This document shows positions 1 through 5,902 of a stretch of 6,439 nt of DNA, piece by piece. Location of the stretch: the NCBI GenBank assembly GCA_947494405.1, contig CANLWQ010000120.1:1-6439 (forward strand), written 5' to 3'. Position 1 is the stretch's first letter, and each line of letters opens with the position of its first letter. Made by a program: the position numbers and the translations under genes. The notes beneath the pieces are model-generated. The model searched no databases and was not told where the DNA came from. It saw only the letters and a list, made by a program, of their open reading frames with translations. The stretch comes from Comamonadaceae bacterium (GTDB lineage: Bacteria > Pseudomonadota > Gammaproteobacteria > Burkholderiales > Burkholderiaceae_C).

Positions 1-16
1 AACGCATGACTATCAT
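1..16 (-). CDS. Start of a further operon gene (partial, possibly pseG)
   Basis: On the minus strand an ATG at 16-14 overlaps the pseF stop codon as ATGA and opens a frame reading MIVMR before the window ends. A GAGGTG ribosome binding site lies four bases upstream, inside the end of pseF. The overlap and strong site support translational coupling of another gene in this operon. PseG proteins begin with a short hydrophobic strand, and pseG often follows pseF, so pseG is a reasonable guess, but five codons cannot identify a gene. A second in-frame ATG at 7-5 is an alternative start, less well spaced from the GAGGTG. Confidence 0.5.
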
Positions 17-717
17 GCAGCACCTCTTTGTCTGCTGTTCTTTGCTTGCCAAAGTGCCAAGGCAATTTGCCAGTCCTCGTCGGTGTCTAAATCTCGCACT
101 TGGTTTGCAGGCAGCACATAGGCTTGTGAATTTTTGGCAAACATGTGCTCGCCTTGCATAAAAGCGTCTCGCCGTCCCCAATAGAACTGCGCTGCATCGT
201 GGTACATGGGCTCCAAATCTTGCGACCGGGTGAACCTGTTTTCAGGCTGAACCATCTCAGGTTCCGAATGCGCATTCAATTTGAAAGCTCTTTGTATAGG
301 GAATTCAAATTGAACAGCTGAAAAAACAAAATGATGTGCCGTGTTTTCCAACAAGTGATAGGCCGCAGTTAAATCGGATGATTCAAGAAGTGGGGCAGTG
401 GCATACACACAGCAGACAGTGTCAAACCTCCCCCATATTGCTTCGCAACTCTCTATGGCATGGTTAACCACTTGTCGCGTGGGTGTGTAGTCATCCGCAA
501 GTTGCGCAGGTCGCATAAAAGGAACCAGTGCGCCGCTTTGCCTGGCGACTTGTGCAATTTCTTCGTCGTCGGTGCTCACCACCACTTTGTCAAACAGTCC
601 GCTCATCAAAGCAGCAGAAATAGACCAATGAATAACGGGCGAACCCGCAAATTCGCGGATGTTTTTCCTCGGAATTCTTCGGCTTCCACCTCTGGCAGGA
701 ATGATGGCAAGTTTCAT
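13..717 (-). CDS. pseF: Pseudaminic acid cytidylyltransferase PseF
   Basis: This 234-residue protein belongs to the CMP-sialic acid synthetase family and most resembles PseF, which joins pseudaminic acid to CTP to give CMP-pseudaminic acid, the cytoplasmic donor for flagellin glycosylation. The N-terminus carries the family nucleotide-binding signature IIPARGGSRRIPRKNI (about residues 5-20), followed by VVVSTDDEEIA (about 45-55). The C-terminal segment YHDAAQFYWGRRDAF matches the D-A-[GA]-Q-F-Y-W-G pattern I associate with PseF rather than NeuA. Length is normal for the family. The ATG at 717 puts the nucleotide-binding motif at the very N-terminus, as expected, though only a weak purine stretch precedes it. 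It starts four bases after the methyltransferase stop, so the two are almost certainly co-transcribed. A CMP-legionaminate or CMP-Neu5Ac synthetase is the main alternative; the nearby pseB and pseC argue for Pse. Confidence 0.9.
   Translation of the reverse strand: MKLAIIPARGGSRRIPRKNIREFAGSPVIHWSISAALMSGLFDKVVVSTDDEEIAQVARQSGALVPFMRPAQLADDYTPTRQVVNHAIESCEAIWGRFDTVCCVYATAPLLESSDLTAAYHLLENTAHHFVFSAVQFEFPIQRAFKLNAHSEPEMVQPENRFTRSQDLEPMYHDAAQFYWGRRDAFMQGEHMFAKNSQAYVLPANQVRDLDTDEDWQIALALWQAKNSRQRGAA
21..26 (-). promoter_or_regulatory. Ribosome binding site of the next gene
   Basis: On the minus strand GAGGTG lies four bases before the ATG at 16. It is among the best Shine-Dalgarno matches in the window and is the main reason for calling a gene start at the left edge. 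Confidence 0.55.
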
Positions 718-721
718 GCTG

Positions 722-1780
722 TCAGATTCTTTTTAAGAGCAGCAACTCGGAATGAAAACCATCGACGGTTTCATATCCAAAGGGATGCAAGTTGCTGGCT
801 ACCAAACGGTAGTTGGGCAACATCTGTATGTAATCGTTGGTTTGTATGGGCGTTTTCACACCCACATGACCCTCTTTTTGGATTTGCTTACCTTCACGCA
901 TATTGCGCATCAGGATCCAACGTGATTTCAACCTATCGACATGGTGTAAATAGTTTTGAACCACATCAGGCTCCATTTCTTGGAATGAAATGAAGTTCAC
1001 AAACAGGTCTACCTCGCCTACCAATTGTTCTATTTGCCATGAGCACAAAACCGACGCAGGTTTTAATTGGTCTATATGTATGCTTTGCGATGCAGCGAAT
1101 TCATTAAAACCAGTCACTTGATCTTCACCCAAAACAGATTTGAGATAGAAGTCAGCAACACATTGTGTGGGAGGAATATCTATATCAATGTATTTCCAGT
1201 TCTCCACACCCGCTTGTGACCAGATTTCGCCTAATGTGCCAAAACCGCCGCCAATTTCAAGAACTGTTGTGGGAACTTCACCAGCCAGATGTTGTTTGAG
1301 AAAACTCAATCCGGTCAAATAATTTAAAGATGAGCGACTGAAGTATTGACCATTCCATTCGAATTGTTCAATAGGCTTGCCTTGCTGACTTTCACTGAAC
1401 CCATTCAGCTTGGGTAATGTTTCATTGTTTTCGCTTGCCAACAAAACCCGATAGTCCGCTAAGGCAGCTTGCTTCCCCGAGAAAAAATGGTCTAACGCTT
1501 GGTGTGCTTTAAGTGCATGGGGATAGTCGTTTTTAAATTGAGCCGTCATGGATTTCGCCTGTTCGTGGCTAATGCCACTGGCTGATCCACTGTAAAGCGG
1601 TACGAAATAGCTCATGGCTTTTGGAAGCCTTCTGAATTCTTCCAAGCCTTCACGTACCAAATCTTGCGCAATAACTTCACTTGCAGCCGCCCAAAATGCA
1701 GTGGGTTGGTAAATGGTTTTTTGCTGCTTCAGCTCAGCCATTGCCAGGGCAAGTAAATGGATAGGGTTATCTTGTTTCAT
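722..1780 (-). CDS. Putative sugar O-methyltransferase
   Basis: This 352-residue protein looks like a SAM-dependent methyltransferase of the family usually named putative sugar O-methyltransferase. VLEIGGGFGTLGE (about residues 173-185) is the glycine-rich SAM-binding motif I, and the following YIDID (about 197-201) is the acidic end of strand 2 that usually holds the ribose hydroxyls. The end of the protein (FGYETVDGFHSELLLLKR) resembles the closing strands of such enzymes. The first 170 residues form a long N-terminal region with no motif I recognise. It starts 18 bases after the pseC stop and ends four bases before pseF, so it lies inside the Pse operon. The inference is that it methylates Pse, a Pse precursor or the finished flagellin glycan. 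Acceptor and position cannot be read from sequence. No clear ribosome binding site precedes the ATG, only an A-rich stretch. Confidence 0.75.
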   Translation of the reverse strand: MKQDNPIHLLALAMAELKQQKTIYQPTAFWAAASEVIAQDLVREGLEEFRRLPKAMSYFVPLYSGSASGISHEQAKSMTAQFKNDYPHALKAHQALDHFFSGKQAALADYRVLLASENNETLPKLNGFSESQQGKPIEQFEWNGQYFSRSSLNYLTGLSFLKQHLAGEVPTTVLEIGGGFGTLGEIWSQAGVENWKYIDIDIPPTQCVADFYLKSVLGEDQVTGFNEFAASQSIHIDQLKPASVLCSWQIEQLVGEVDLFVNFISFQEMEPDVVQNYLHHVDRLKSRWILMRNMREGKQIQKEGHVGVKTPIQTNDYIQMLPNYRLVASNLHPFGYETVDGFHSELLLLKRI

Positions 1781-1798
1781 AAAATTTACTTTTTTTAA

Positions 1799-2986
1799 TC
1801 ACGCGTTGACTGTTAATTTTTCAAACACCAAATGGATGTGATCGCAAACCATTTCCTGTTGTTCTTCCGACATTCCGGCATACATGGGTAAGCTGATGCT
1901 TTCTTGAAAATAGCTTTCAGCGTTTTTGCAATATCCACGCTTAAAGCCCTTGTTTTGATAAAACGGTTGCAGATACACCGGTATGTAATGCAAATTGACT
2001 TTGATGTTGGCCAAATGCAAGGCTTCGTAAACTTGTTTTTGGGTCATGCCTGTGGCAGATTTGCTTACGCGTATGGGATACAAGTGGTAACTGGAATGGC
2101 AATCTGGGTGCTGCCAAGGAGACACAATGGGTAAATTTTTGAAAGACGCGTCGTATTTTTTGGCGATGTTGTGACGCGTATTGATAAAGTCGTCTATACG
2201 TTGAAACTGGCTCAGCCCTAGGGCACCATGTATTTCAGACATCCGATAGTTAAAGCCCAAATCATGCTGCTGATAGTTCCAAATTTCATTTGCGGGCTGT
2301 TGCAACATGTCCATGGGCTCATTGCTGATGCCGTGGCTGCGCAACCTCGTCATGGTTTTGGCCAACTGCGCGTTATTGGTCAAAGCCATGCCGCCTTCGC
2401 AACTGGTGATGATTTTGACGGGATGAAAACTGAAAACAGTGATGTCGCTGTAGCGCCCTCCCCCTACAGGCTCCCCTTGGTACTTGGCACCAATGGCGTG
2501 TGAAGCATCTTCTATCAGTTTGAATCCGTATTTCACTGAAAGAGCATGAATGGCTTTCATATCGCAAGACTGGCCGCACAGATGAACAGCAACAACTATT
2601 TTGGGCAATTGCTTTGTTTTCTCAGCTGCCAAGAGTTTTGCCTCCAGCGCTATAGGACATAAGTTGTATGTTTGAGGATCTATATCAACAAAATCAACTG
2701 ATGCGCCGCAGTACAACGCACAATTTGCGGAGGCAACAAATGTGATGGGGCTGGTCCATAAAACATCGCCTTTGCCCAAACCTAAGGCCAAGCAAGCCAA
2801 ATGCAGTGCTGCTGTGGCGTTCGATGTTGCAACTGCATGCTCGGCATGGCAATAATTTGCCACAGCCTCTTCAAAGGCAGGCACCACGGGTCCTTGTGTC
2901 AAAAAATCGGAGTTCAACACTTGGACCACGGCATCAATGTCAGCTTTGCTGATACTTTGACGCGCATAAGGTATGGGTTTCAACAT
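1799..2986 (-). CDS. pseC: UDP-4-amino-4,6-dideoxy-N-acetyl-beta-L-altrosamine transaminase PseC
   Basis: PseC is the PLP-dependent aminotransferase that converts the 4-keto product of PseB to the 4-amino sugar, the second step to pseudaminic acid. The protein is of the DegT/DnrJ/EryC1/StrS type. It opens with IPYARQSIS (about residues 5-13), which matches the usual PseC N-terminus. LIEDASHAIGA (about 157-167) holds the Asp that contacts the PLP ring nitrogen (D160), and FSFHPVKIITSCEGGM (about 185-200) contains the Schiff-base lysine, K191. I chose the ATG at 2986 (395 residues). The longer frame from a TTG at 3001 would start inside the AAGGTGA ribosome binding site. It heads the minus-strand operon, 18 bases ahead of the methyltransferase, and diverges from the maf gene. 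pseB, usually adjacent, is here some 1.9 kb away on the other strand. Confidence 0.92.
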   Translation of the reverse strand: MLKPIPYARQSISKADIDAVVQVLNSDFLTQGPVVPAFEEAVANYCHAEHAVATSNATAALHLACLALGLGKGDVLWTSPITFVASANCALYCGASVDFVDIDPQTYNLCPIALEAKLLAAEKTKQLPKIVVAVHLCGQSCDMKAIHALSVKYGFKLIEDASHAIGAKYQGEPVGGGRYSDITVFSFHPVKIITSCEGGMALTNNAQLAKTMTRLRSHGISNEPMDMLQQPANEIWNYQQHDLGFNYRMSEIHGALGLSQFQRIDDFINTRHNIAKKYDASFKNLPIVSPWQHPDCHSSYHLYPIRVSKSATGMTQKQVYEALHLANIKVNLHYIPVYLQPFYQNKGFKRGYCKNAESYFQESISLPMYAGMSEEQQEMVCDHIHLVFEKLTVNA

Positions 2987-2991
2987 GGGAG

Positions 2992-2998
2992 TCACCTT
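2992..2998 (-). promoter_or_regulatory. Ribosome binding site of pseC
   Basis: AAGGTGA on the minus strand ends five bases before the ATG at 2986. It fixes the pseC start at MLKPIPYAR and rules out the in-frame TTG at 3001, which would overlap it. Confidence 0.8.
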
Positions 2999-3098
2999 CA
3001 AGTTAGGTTACAAAAACACATAAACCATCTTTTTATAAATATTTATGATTCGTTTTTGAGTTCTTTATTTGTCCTTGGATTCATCAGTACTTCCTAAA

Positions 3099-3115
3099 AG
3101 CAATAAATAAGCCAA
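3099..3115 (-). promoter_or_regulatory. Candidate sigma-54 promoter for the pseC operon
   Basis: The minus strand reads TTGGC-TTATTTA-TTGCT. This matches the core of the sigma-54 consensus YTGGCACGRNNNTTGCW, with the GG and GC dinucleotides 12 bp apart, although the ACG part of the -24 box is not kept. The predicted transcription start is near 3088, giving a leader of about 100 bases before pseC. It lies back to back with the plus-strand site that begins at 3125. Confidence 0.55.
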
Positions 3116-3124
3116 TCTTTATGT

Positions 3125-3141
3125 ATGGCGCGCTAATTGCT
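3125..3141 (+). promoter_or_regulatory. Candidate sigma-54 promoter for the maf gene
   Basis: The sequence ATGGCGCG-CTAA-TTGCT fits the -24/-12 consensus except at the first base, one base of the -24 box (G for A) and the purine after it. The GG (3127-3128) and GC (3139-3140) are 12 bp apart. Over 18 bp it agrees at 15 positions with the site in front of pseB. The predicted start near 3152 lies upstream of the ATG at 3172 but downstream of the ATG at 3121, which supports the shorter protein. Confidence 0.6.
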
Positions 3142-3171
3142 TTTTGCTGTGTAACTGTTTTTTATTCAACC

Positions 3172-4428
3172 ATGTTGCACAACCATTCTTTGTTAAATGA
3201 TGTGTCTGATTCAGACCTGAAGGTGATACCCATTGCTGGGACTCACCCTAGCATCGCCATTGAAGGTATTCGAATGGCCAGCGCTTATGACCCTTGGAGA
3301 GAGGCTCAATTGGCGCTGCCGCGCTTGGTGAACCACGCCAGCGTCCACCTGTTTGGCATAGGTTTAGGCCACTTACCGCATGTTTTATTGAATACTTCCA
3401 AGCAACTTCAACATTTATATGTCTACATTTTGAATTTGAAAGTATTCAAAATTCAACTTGAACATATGCCATTCAAAGAATGGCTGAATGACCCGCGGGT
3501 ACACCTACAAGTAGCCAAGCCTGATGACAAGCCCTCGAATTCAGGCGTGACACATACAGCGCTGCCCGATTTGCAATTGATATCGCCGCAGCTGTGGCGA
3601 TTGCGAGACCGACTCCATGCGCTGTTGAATGAAAACTTTATCAACAGCGCATTTCGCAGCGAAGACCCGGTTTTACAAAACCATTTAAAAGCCAATGAAC
3701 CCCTGTTGCAACAAGACCCAGGGGTCAAAGCCTTGTTCAATCACTCAGCTGTGACTCGCCATGCCTGTGTCATAGGGTCAGGGCCCAGTCTTGAGCAAAG
3801 CATTGAACAGCTGCAAATACTCACCGATGGCACTGTTCAGCCATGGGTGATTGCGGCTGACACGGCATTTGCAGCTTTGCTTCACGCAGGTGTGAAAGTA
3901 GATTGCGTGGTCAGTATTGAGAAAAAAATCAACACCCGTTGGCTGCCCACACAACACAGCGACAACATCCACTTGGTCTACACGCCTGTGGTGCCCAAAG
4001 ATGTCTTGCTGGCTTGGAAAGGTCAGCGTTATGCGTCGTTTACCCAAACCGCTCTGCACCAAACCTCGGTCTTTTTTGATCCATCTTCTTGCCTATTTTG
4101 TGGCGGCAGCGTGATTCATACAGCGACGGATTTGGCCTTGAAGATGGGTTTCAAAGAAATCAGTTTGTGGGGTGTGGATTTTGGTTACCCTGGCGGAAAA
4201 ACACACAGCTTTTGGCCCAGCGGCGAACTGGGAGGACATCCCAAGCGCAGCGGTCATTGGGTCATGGATGTCAATGGCGATAAGCTTGCCAGCTCACCCA
4301 ACTTTGCAAGTTATTTGAGTGAAATGGAAGACCATATTGCACGTCATCCCCAGACACAGTTTTTTAATGCAAGTCAATCCGGTGCTGAAATCTTAGGCAC
4401 TCAACCTTTTTCGGAGTATTCGGTATGA
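3172..4428 (+). CDS. Maf-type (DUF115) flagellin glycosyltransferase, short form
   Basis: This 418-residue protein belongs to the motility-associated factor family, presumed to transfer pseudaminic or legionaminic acid to flagellin in the cytoplasm. VHLFGIGLGHLPHVLL (roughly residues 45-60) is the glycine-rich N-terminal strand. HACVIGSGPSLE (about 197-208), AADT (about 228-231) and DCVVSIEK (244-251) form the DUF115 core, which is shared with 6-hydroxymethylpterin pyrophosphokinase-like proteins. LWGVDFGYPGGKTH (about 332-345) corresponds to the Maf G-x-D...G-x-T-H motif. I chose the ATG at 3172. The ATG at 3121 adds 17 hydrophobic residues, overlaps the -24 box and is not typical of Maf, though neither start has a clear ribosome binding site. 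Maf proteins are commonly about 600 residues or more. This one stops just after the NASQSGAEILGT motif and so appears to lack the C-terminal helical region. Its stop overlaps the next gene as ATGA. Confidence 0.82.
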   Translation: MLHNHSLLNDVSDSDLKVIPIAGTHPSIAIEGIRMASAYDPWREAQLALPRLVNHASVHLFGIGLGHLPHVLLNTSKQLQHLYVYILNLKVFKIQLEHMPFKEWLNDPRVHLQVAKPDDKPSNSGVTHTALPDLQLISPQLWRLRDRLHALLNENFINSAFRSEDPVLQNHLKANEPLLQQDPGVKALFNHSAVTRHACVIGSGPSLEQSIEQLQILTDGTVQPWVIAADTAFAALLHAGVKVDCVVSIEKKINTRWLPTQHSDNIHLVYTPVVPKDVLLAWKGQRYASFTQTALHQTSVFFDPSSCLFCGGSVIHTATDLALKMGFKEISLWGVDFGYPGGKTHSFWPSGELGGHPKRSGHWVMDVNGDKLASSPNFASYLSEMEDHIARHPQTQFFNASQSGAEILGTQPFSEYSV

Positions 4429-4691
4429 ACCATTCCCACCCTCTTCACCAGTCATTGCAAGCAATGGCCGATGGCTTTCGCAGTGGCAACCACATAGCTT
4501 TGGGCACCGAGTTGCCCGATATCTTGGCGCAAATTGTTGAGCAAACCGTCAAAGTGGCCAACACGCCGCCAGAGGTCGTCCACAACCTGATCAAAAAATG
4601 CCTCAACGCTTTCGAGCTAGGCGATTGGCTGGGGTTGGCAGATTTGCTGGAGTATGAAGTTGCTACTTTGCCGATTGAACAGGCCCCATAA
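4425..4691 (+). CDS. Small protein of unknown function coupled to Maf
   Basis: This 88-residue protein starts in a 4-base ATGA overlap with the Maf stop and has a GGAG ribosome binding site (4413-4416), eight bases upstream. I do not recognise a named family. It has no signal peptide or membrane segment, is mildly acidic, and looks largely helical. The C-terminal part, GDWLGLADLLEYEVATL, is the most distinctive segment. I have an impression of similar ADLLEYE-type small proteins next to Maf genes, but cannot confirm it. Tight coupling suggests it acts with Maf, as a partner or as a replacement for the missing Maf C-terminal helices. A flagellin-chaperone-like role is another possibility. Confidence 0.7.
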   Translation: MNHSHPLHQSLQAMADGFRSGNHIALGTELPDILAQIVEQTVKVANTPPEVVHNLIKKCLNAFELGDWLGLADLLEYEVATLPIEQAP

Positions 4692-4711
4692 GCACAAGCC
4701 AGAGATGACTT

Positions 4712-4733
4712 CAGCGGCAAAATATTGCCGCTG
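4712..4733. repeat. Perfect palindrome, candidate activator site or weak terminator
   Basis: Arms CAGCGGCAA (4712-4720) and TTGCCGCTG (4725-4733) pair perfectly across a 4-base AATA loop, 21 bases after the stop of the 88-residue gene. As RNA it would be a stable hairpin, but no T-run follows on either strand, so a standard intrinsic terminator is not supported. As DNA its centre is about 97 bp upstream of the predicted pseB transcription start, a usual place for a sigma-54 enhancer-binding protein. Confidence 0.6.
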
Positions 4734-4792
4734 GTGAACTGTTTGTACATCAGAGGTATGAATCTGCATGTCGAAAAAAAGTGATTTTGAGA

Positions 4793-4809
4793 TTGGCGCG
4801 TAAATTGCT
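4793..4809 (+). promoter_or_regulatory. Candidate sigma-54 promoter for pseB
   Basis: TTGGCGCG-TAAA-TTGCT matches the consensus YTGGCACGRNNNTTGCW except for one base in the -24 box (G for A) and the purine after it. GG (4795-4796) and GC (4807-4808) have the required 12-bp spacing. The predicted start is near 4820, about 42 bases before the pseB ATG. It overlaps a possible sigma-70 promoter (TTGAGA 4787-4792, 17 bp, TGTAAA 4810-4815), so both may operate, or only one. Confidence 0.65.
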
Positions 4810-4835
4810 TGTAAAAGTTATTCATTCACCAACCA

Positions 4836-4851
4836 AGCCTATCCATAGGCT
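4836..4851. repeat. Inverted repeat in the pseB leader
   Basis: AGCCTAT (4836-4842) and ATAGGCT (4845-4851) are perfect inverted copies around CC. In RNA this could fold as a short stem just before the pseB start, covering AGG (4847-4849), the only Shine-Dalgarno-like bases there. In DNA it could be an operator. It lies downstream of the predicted transcription start. Confidence 0.45.
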
Positions 4852-4861
4852 GAACAATGTC

Positions 4862-5890
4862 ATGAAAAAAAATGCAAACGTATGTGATCAATCCATATTG
4901 ATCACAGGCGGCACAGGATCGTTTGGCAGAGCATTTGTCAAAACCGTTTTGGATCACTGTCCCAAAATCAAGCGCTTGGTGGTTTACAGCCGTGATGAAC
5001 TTAAACAATATGAAATGGCTCAGGAATTTCCTGAATCCAAATACCCCCAACTTCGTTTCTTCTTGGGCGATGTCCGCGATGCTTCTCGATTAAGCCGGGC
5101 TTTGGAGGGCATTGACTCTGTGGTGCATGCTGCCGCATTAAAGCAAGTACCTGCAGCCGAATACAACCCATTTGAATTCATCAAGACCAATATTCTGGGC
5201 GCGCAAAATTTAATCGATGCATGTTTGGACAGCCAAGTCAAACGTGTAGTGGCTTTGTCCACCGATAAGGCCGCTGCACCCATCAACTTGTATGGCGCGA
5301 CCAAATTGTGCAGTGACAAATTGTTTGTTGCTGCCAATAATTTCAAAGGTGGGCGTGACTTGCGTTTTTCAGTCGTGCGTTATGGCAATGTCATGGGCTC
5401 ACGCGGCTCAGTCATTCCCTTCTTCTTAAACAAAGCCAAGGCTGGGGTTCTGCCCATCACGGATCCCCTCATGACTCGCTTCAACATCTCATTGGATGAA
5501 GGCGTTGAAATGGTCTGCTGGGCACTCGAGCACGCCTTGGGCGGAGAGATCTTGGTGCCCAAGATTCCTTCCTATCGCATCAGCGATGTGGCACAAGCCA
5601 TTGGACCCAACTGCAAAATGGAAATCGTTGGCATCCGACCAGGCGAAAAACTTCATGAAGAGATGATTACCTCCAGTGACAGCCCCAACACCTTGGATCT
5701 GGGCGACTACTTTGCCATCTTGGGCAGTGGCAATGTGACTCAGCGAAACAAATACATGGCCAAACTCAAAGCGCAGCAAGTCAGCAGTGACTTTTCTTAT
5801 GACTCTTCTAACAATCCAGACTACTTGAGTGTTGAGCAAATTCGGGAGTTAATCAAACTTCATATCAATCCAGAATTTGAACCCGCATAA
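4862..5890 (+). CDS. pseB: UDP-N-acetylglucosamine 4,6-dehydratase (inverting) PseB
   Basis: PseB is a soluble short-chain dehydrogenase/reductase that removes water from UDP-GlcNAc and inverts C5, giving the 4-keto-L-altrose-configured sugar used by PseC; it is the committed step to pseudaminic acid. The Rossmann motif TGGTGSFG lies at residues 15-22. YSRDELKQ follows after the second strand and fits NADP(H) binding. The active site STDKAAAPINLYGATK supplies D135, K136, Y144 and K148, with the same spacing as Asp132, Lys133 and Tyr141 of Helicobacter pylori FlaA1. GIRPGEKLHEEM (257-268) is the typical C-terminal motif. I chose the ATG at 4862 (342 residues, normal length). The longer frame from a GTG at 4781 would add 27 residues, overlap the promoter and push the Rossmann motif away from the N-terminus. 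A second Maf-like gene follows after 12 bases. Confidence 0.93.
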   Translation: MKKNANVCDQSILITGGTGSFGRAFVKTVLDHCPKIKRLVVYSRDELKQYEMAQEFPESKYPQLRFFLGDVRDASRLSRALEGIDSVVHAAALKQVPAAEYNPFEFIKTNILGAQNLIDACLDSQVKRVVALSTDKAAAPINLYGATKLCSDKLFVAANNFKGGRDLRFSVVRYGNVMGSRGSVIPFFLNKAKAGVLPITDPLMTRFNISLDEGVEMVCWALEHALGGEILVPKIPSYRISDVAQAIGPNCKMEIVGIRPGEKLHEEMITSSDSPNTLDLGDYFAILGSGNVTQRNKYMAKLKAQQVSSDFSYDSSNNPDYLSVEQIRELIKLHINPEFEPA

Positions 5891-5892
5891 TT

Positions 5893-5897
5893 GGTGA
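5893..5897 (+). promoter_or_regulatory. Ribosome binding site of the second Maf-like gene
   Basis: GGTGA, five bases before the ATG at 5903, matches the 3' end of the anti-Shine-Dalgarno pairing region. It favours ATG over the in-frame GTG (5894) and TTG (5891), which lie inside or next to it. Confidence 0.55.
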
Positions 5898-5902
5898 CTG
5901 AT

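Larger units (their letters stand above)
2987..3171. other. Divergent intergenic control region (pseC / maf)
   Basis: This 185-bp AT-rich spacer separates pseC (minus) from the Maf gene (plus). It carries two outward-facing sigma-54-like promoters. Between the pseC promoter and pseC lies a perfect 12-bp AT-only palindrome (ATAAAT-ATTTAT, 3036-3047) in the predicted pseC leader. I found no convincing match to the IHF consensus or to the sigma-28 consensus. The only sigma-70 candidate on the plus strand (TTGAGT, 17 bp, ATTCAT near 3056-3084) is poor. Confidence 0.6.

Noticed and set aside
61..71. GGCAA-T-TTGCC repeat inside pseF
   Set aside because: It resembles the core of the 4712 palindrome, but the spacing is one base instead of four and it lies in coding sequence far from any promoter.
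460..993. 177-codon plus-strand open frame
   Set aside because: It lies across the pseF/methyltransferase junction on the opposite strand. Its translation shows no recognisable motif, while both minus-strand genes carry clear family signatures.
3121..3171. Upstream ATG extending Maf by 17 residues
   Set aside because: The extension overlaps the candidate sigma-54 promoter, is hydrophobic unlike Maf N-termini, and has no ribosome binding site. An N-terminal membrane anchor seems less likely than promoter sequence.
4453..4466. Palindrome CATTGC-AA-GCAATG within the small gene
   Set aside because: It is short, lies inside coding sequence and has no partner site at a regulatory position, so chance is the simplest explanation.
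4712..4740. Intrinsic terminator after the 88-residue gene
   Set aside because: The hairpin is strong, but neither strand has a T-run after it, so I list it as a palindrome, not as a terminator.
4787..4815. Sigma-70 promoter TTGAGA-17-TGTAAA before pseB
   Set aside because: It matches 5 of 6 and 4 of 6 consensus bases and cannot be excluded. It is kept as an alternative only, because the overlapping sigma-54 match is better and has sister sites at the other two units.
4445..4825. 126-codon minus-strand open frame
   Set aside because: It is antisense to the small Maf-coupled gene and runs across the gap and into the pseB promoter. It has no recognisable domain, and the sense frame has a good ribosome binding site and ATGA coupling.
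4781..4861. GTG start extending PseB by 27 residues
   Set aside because: The extension covers the promoter region, and the Rossmann motif falls at the usual distance from the N-terminus only with the ATG at 4862.
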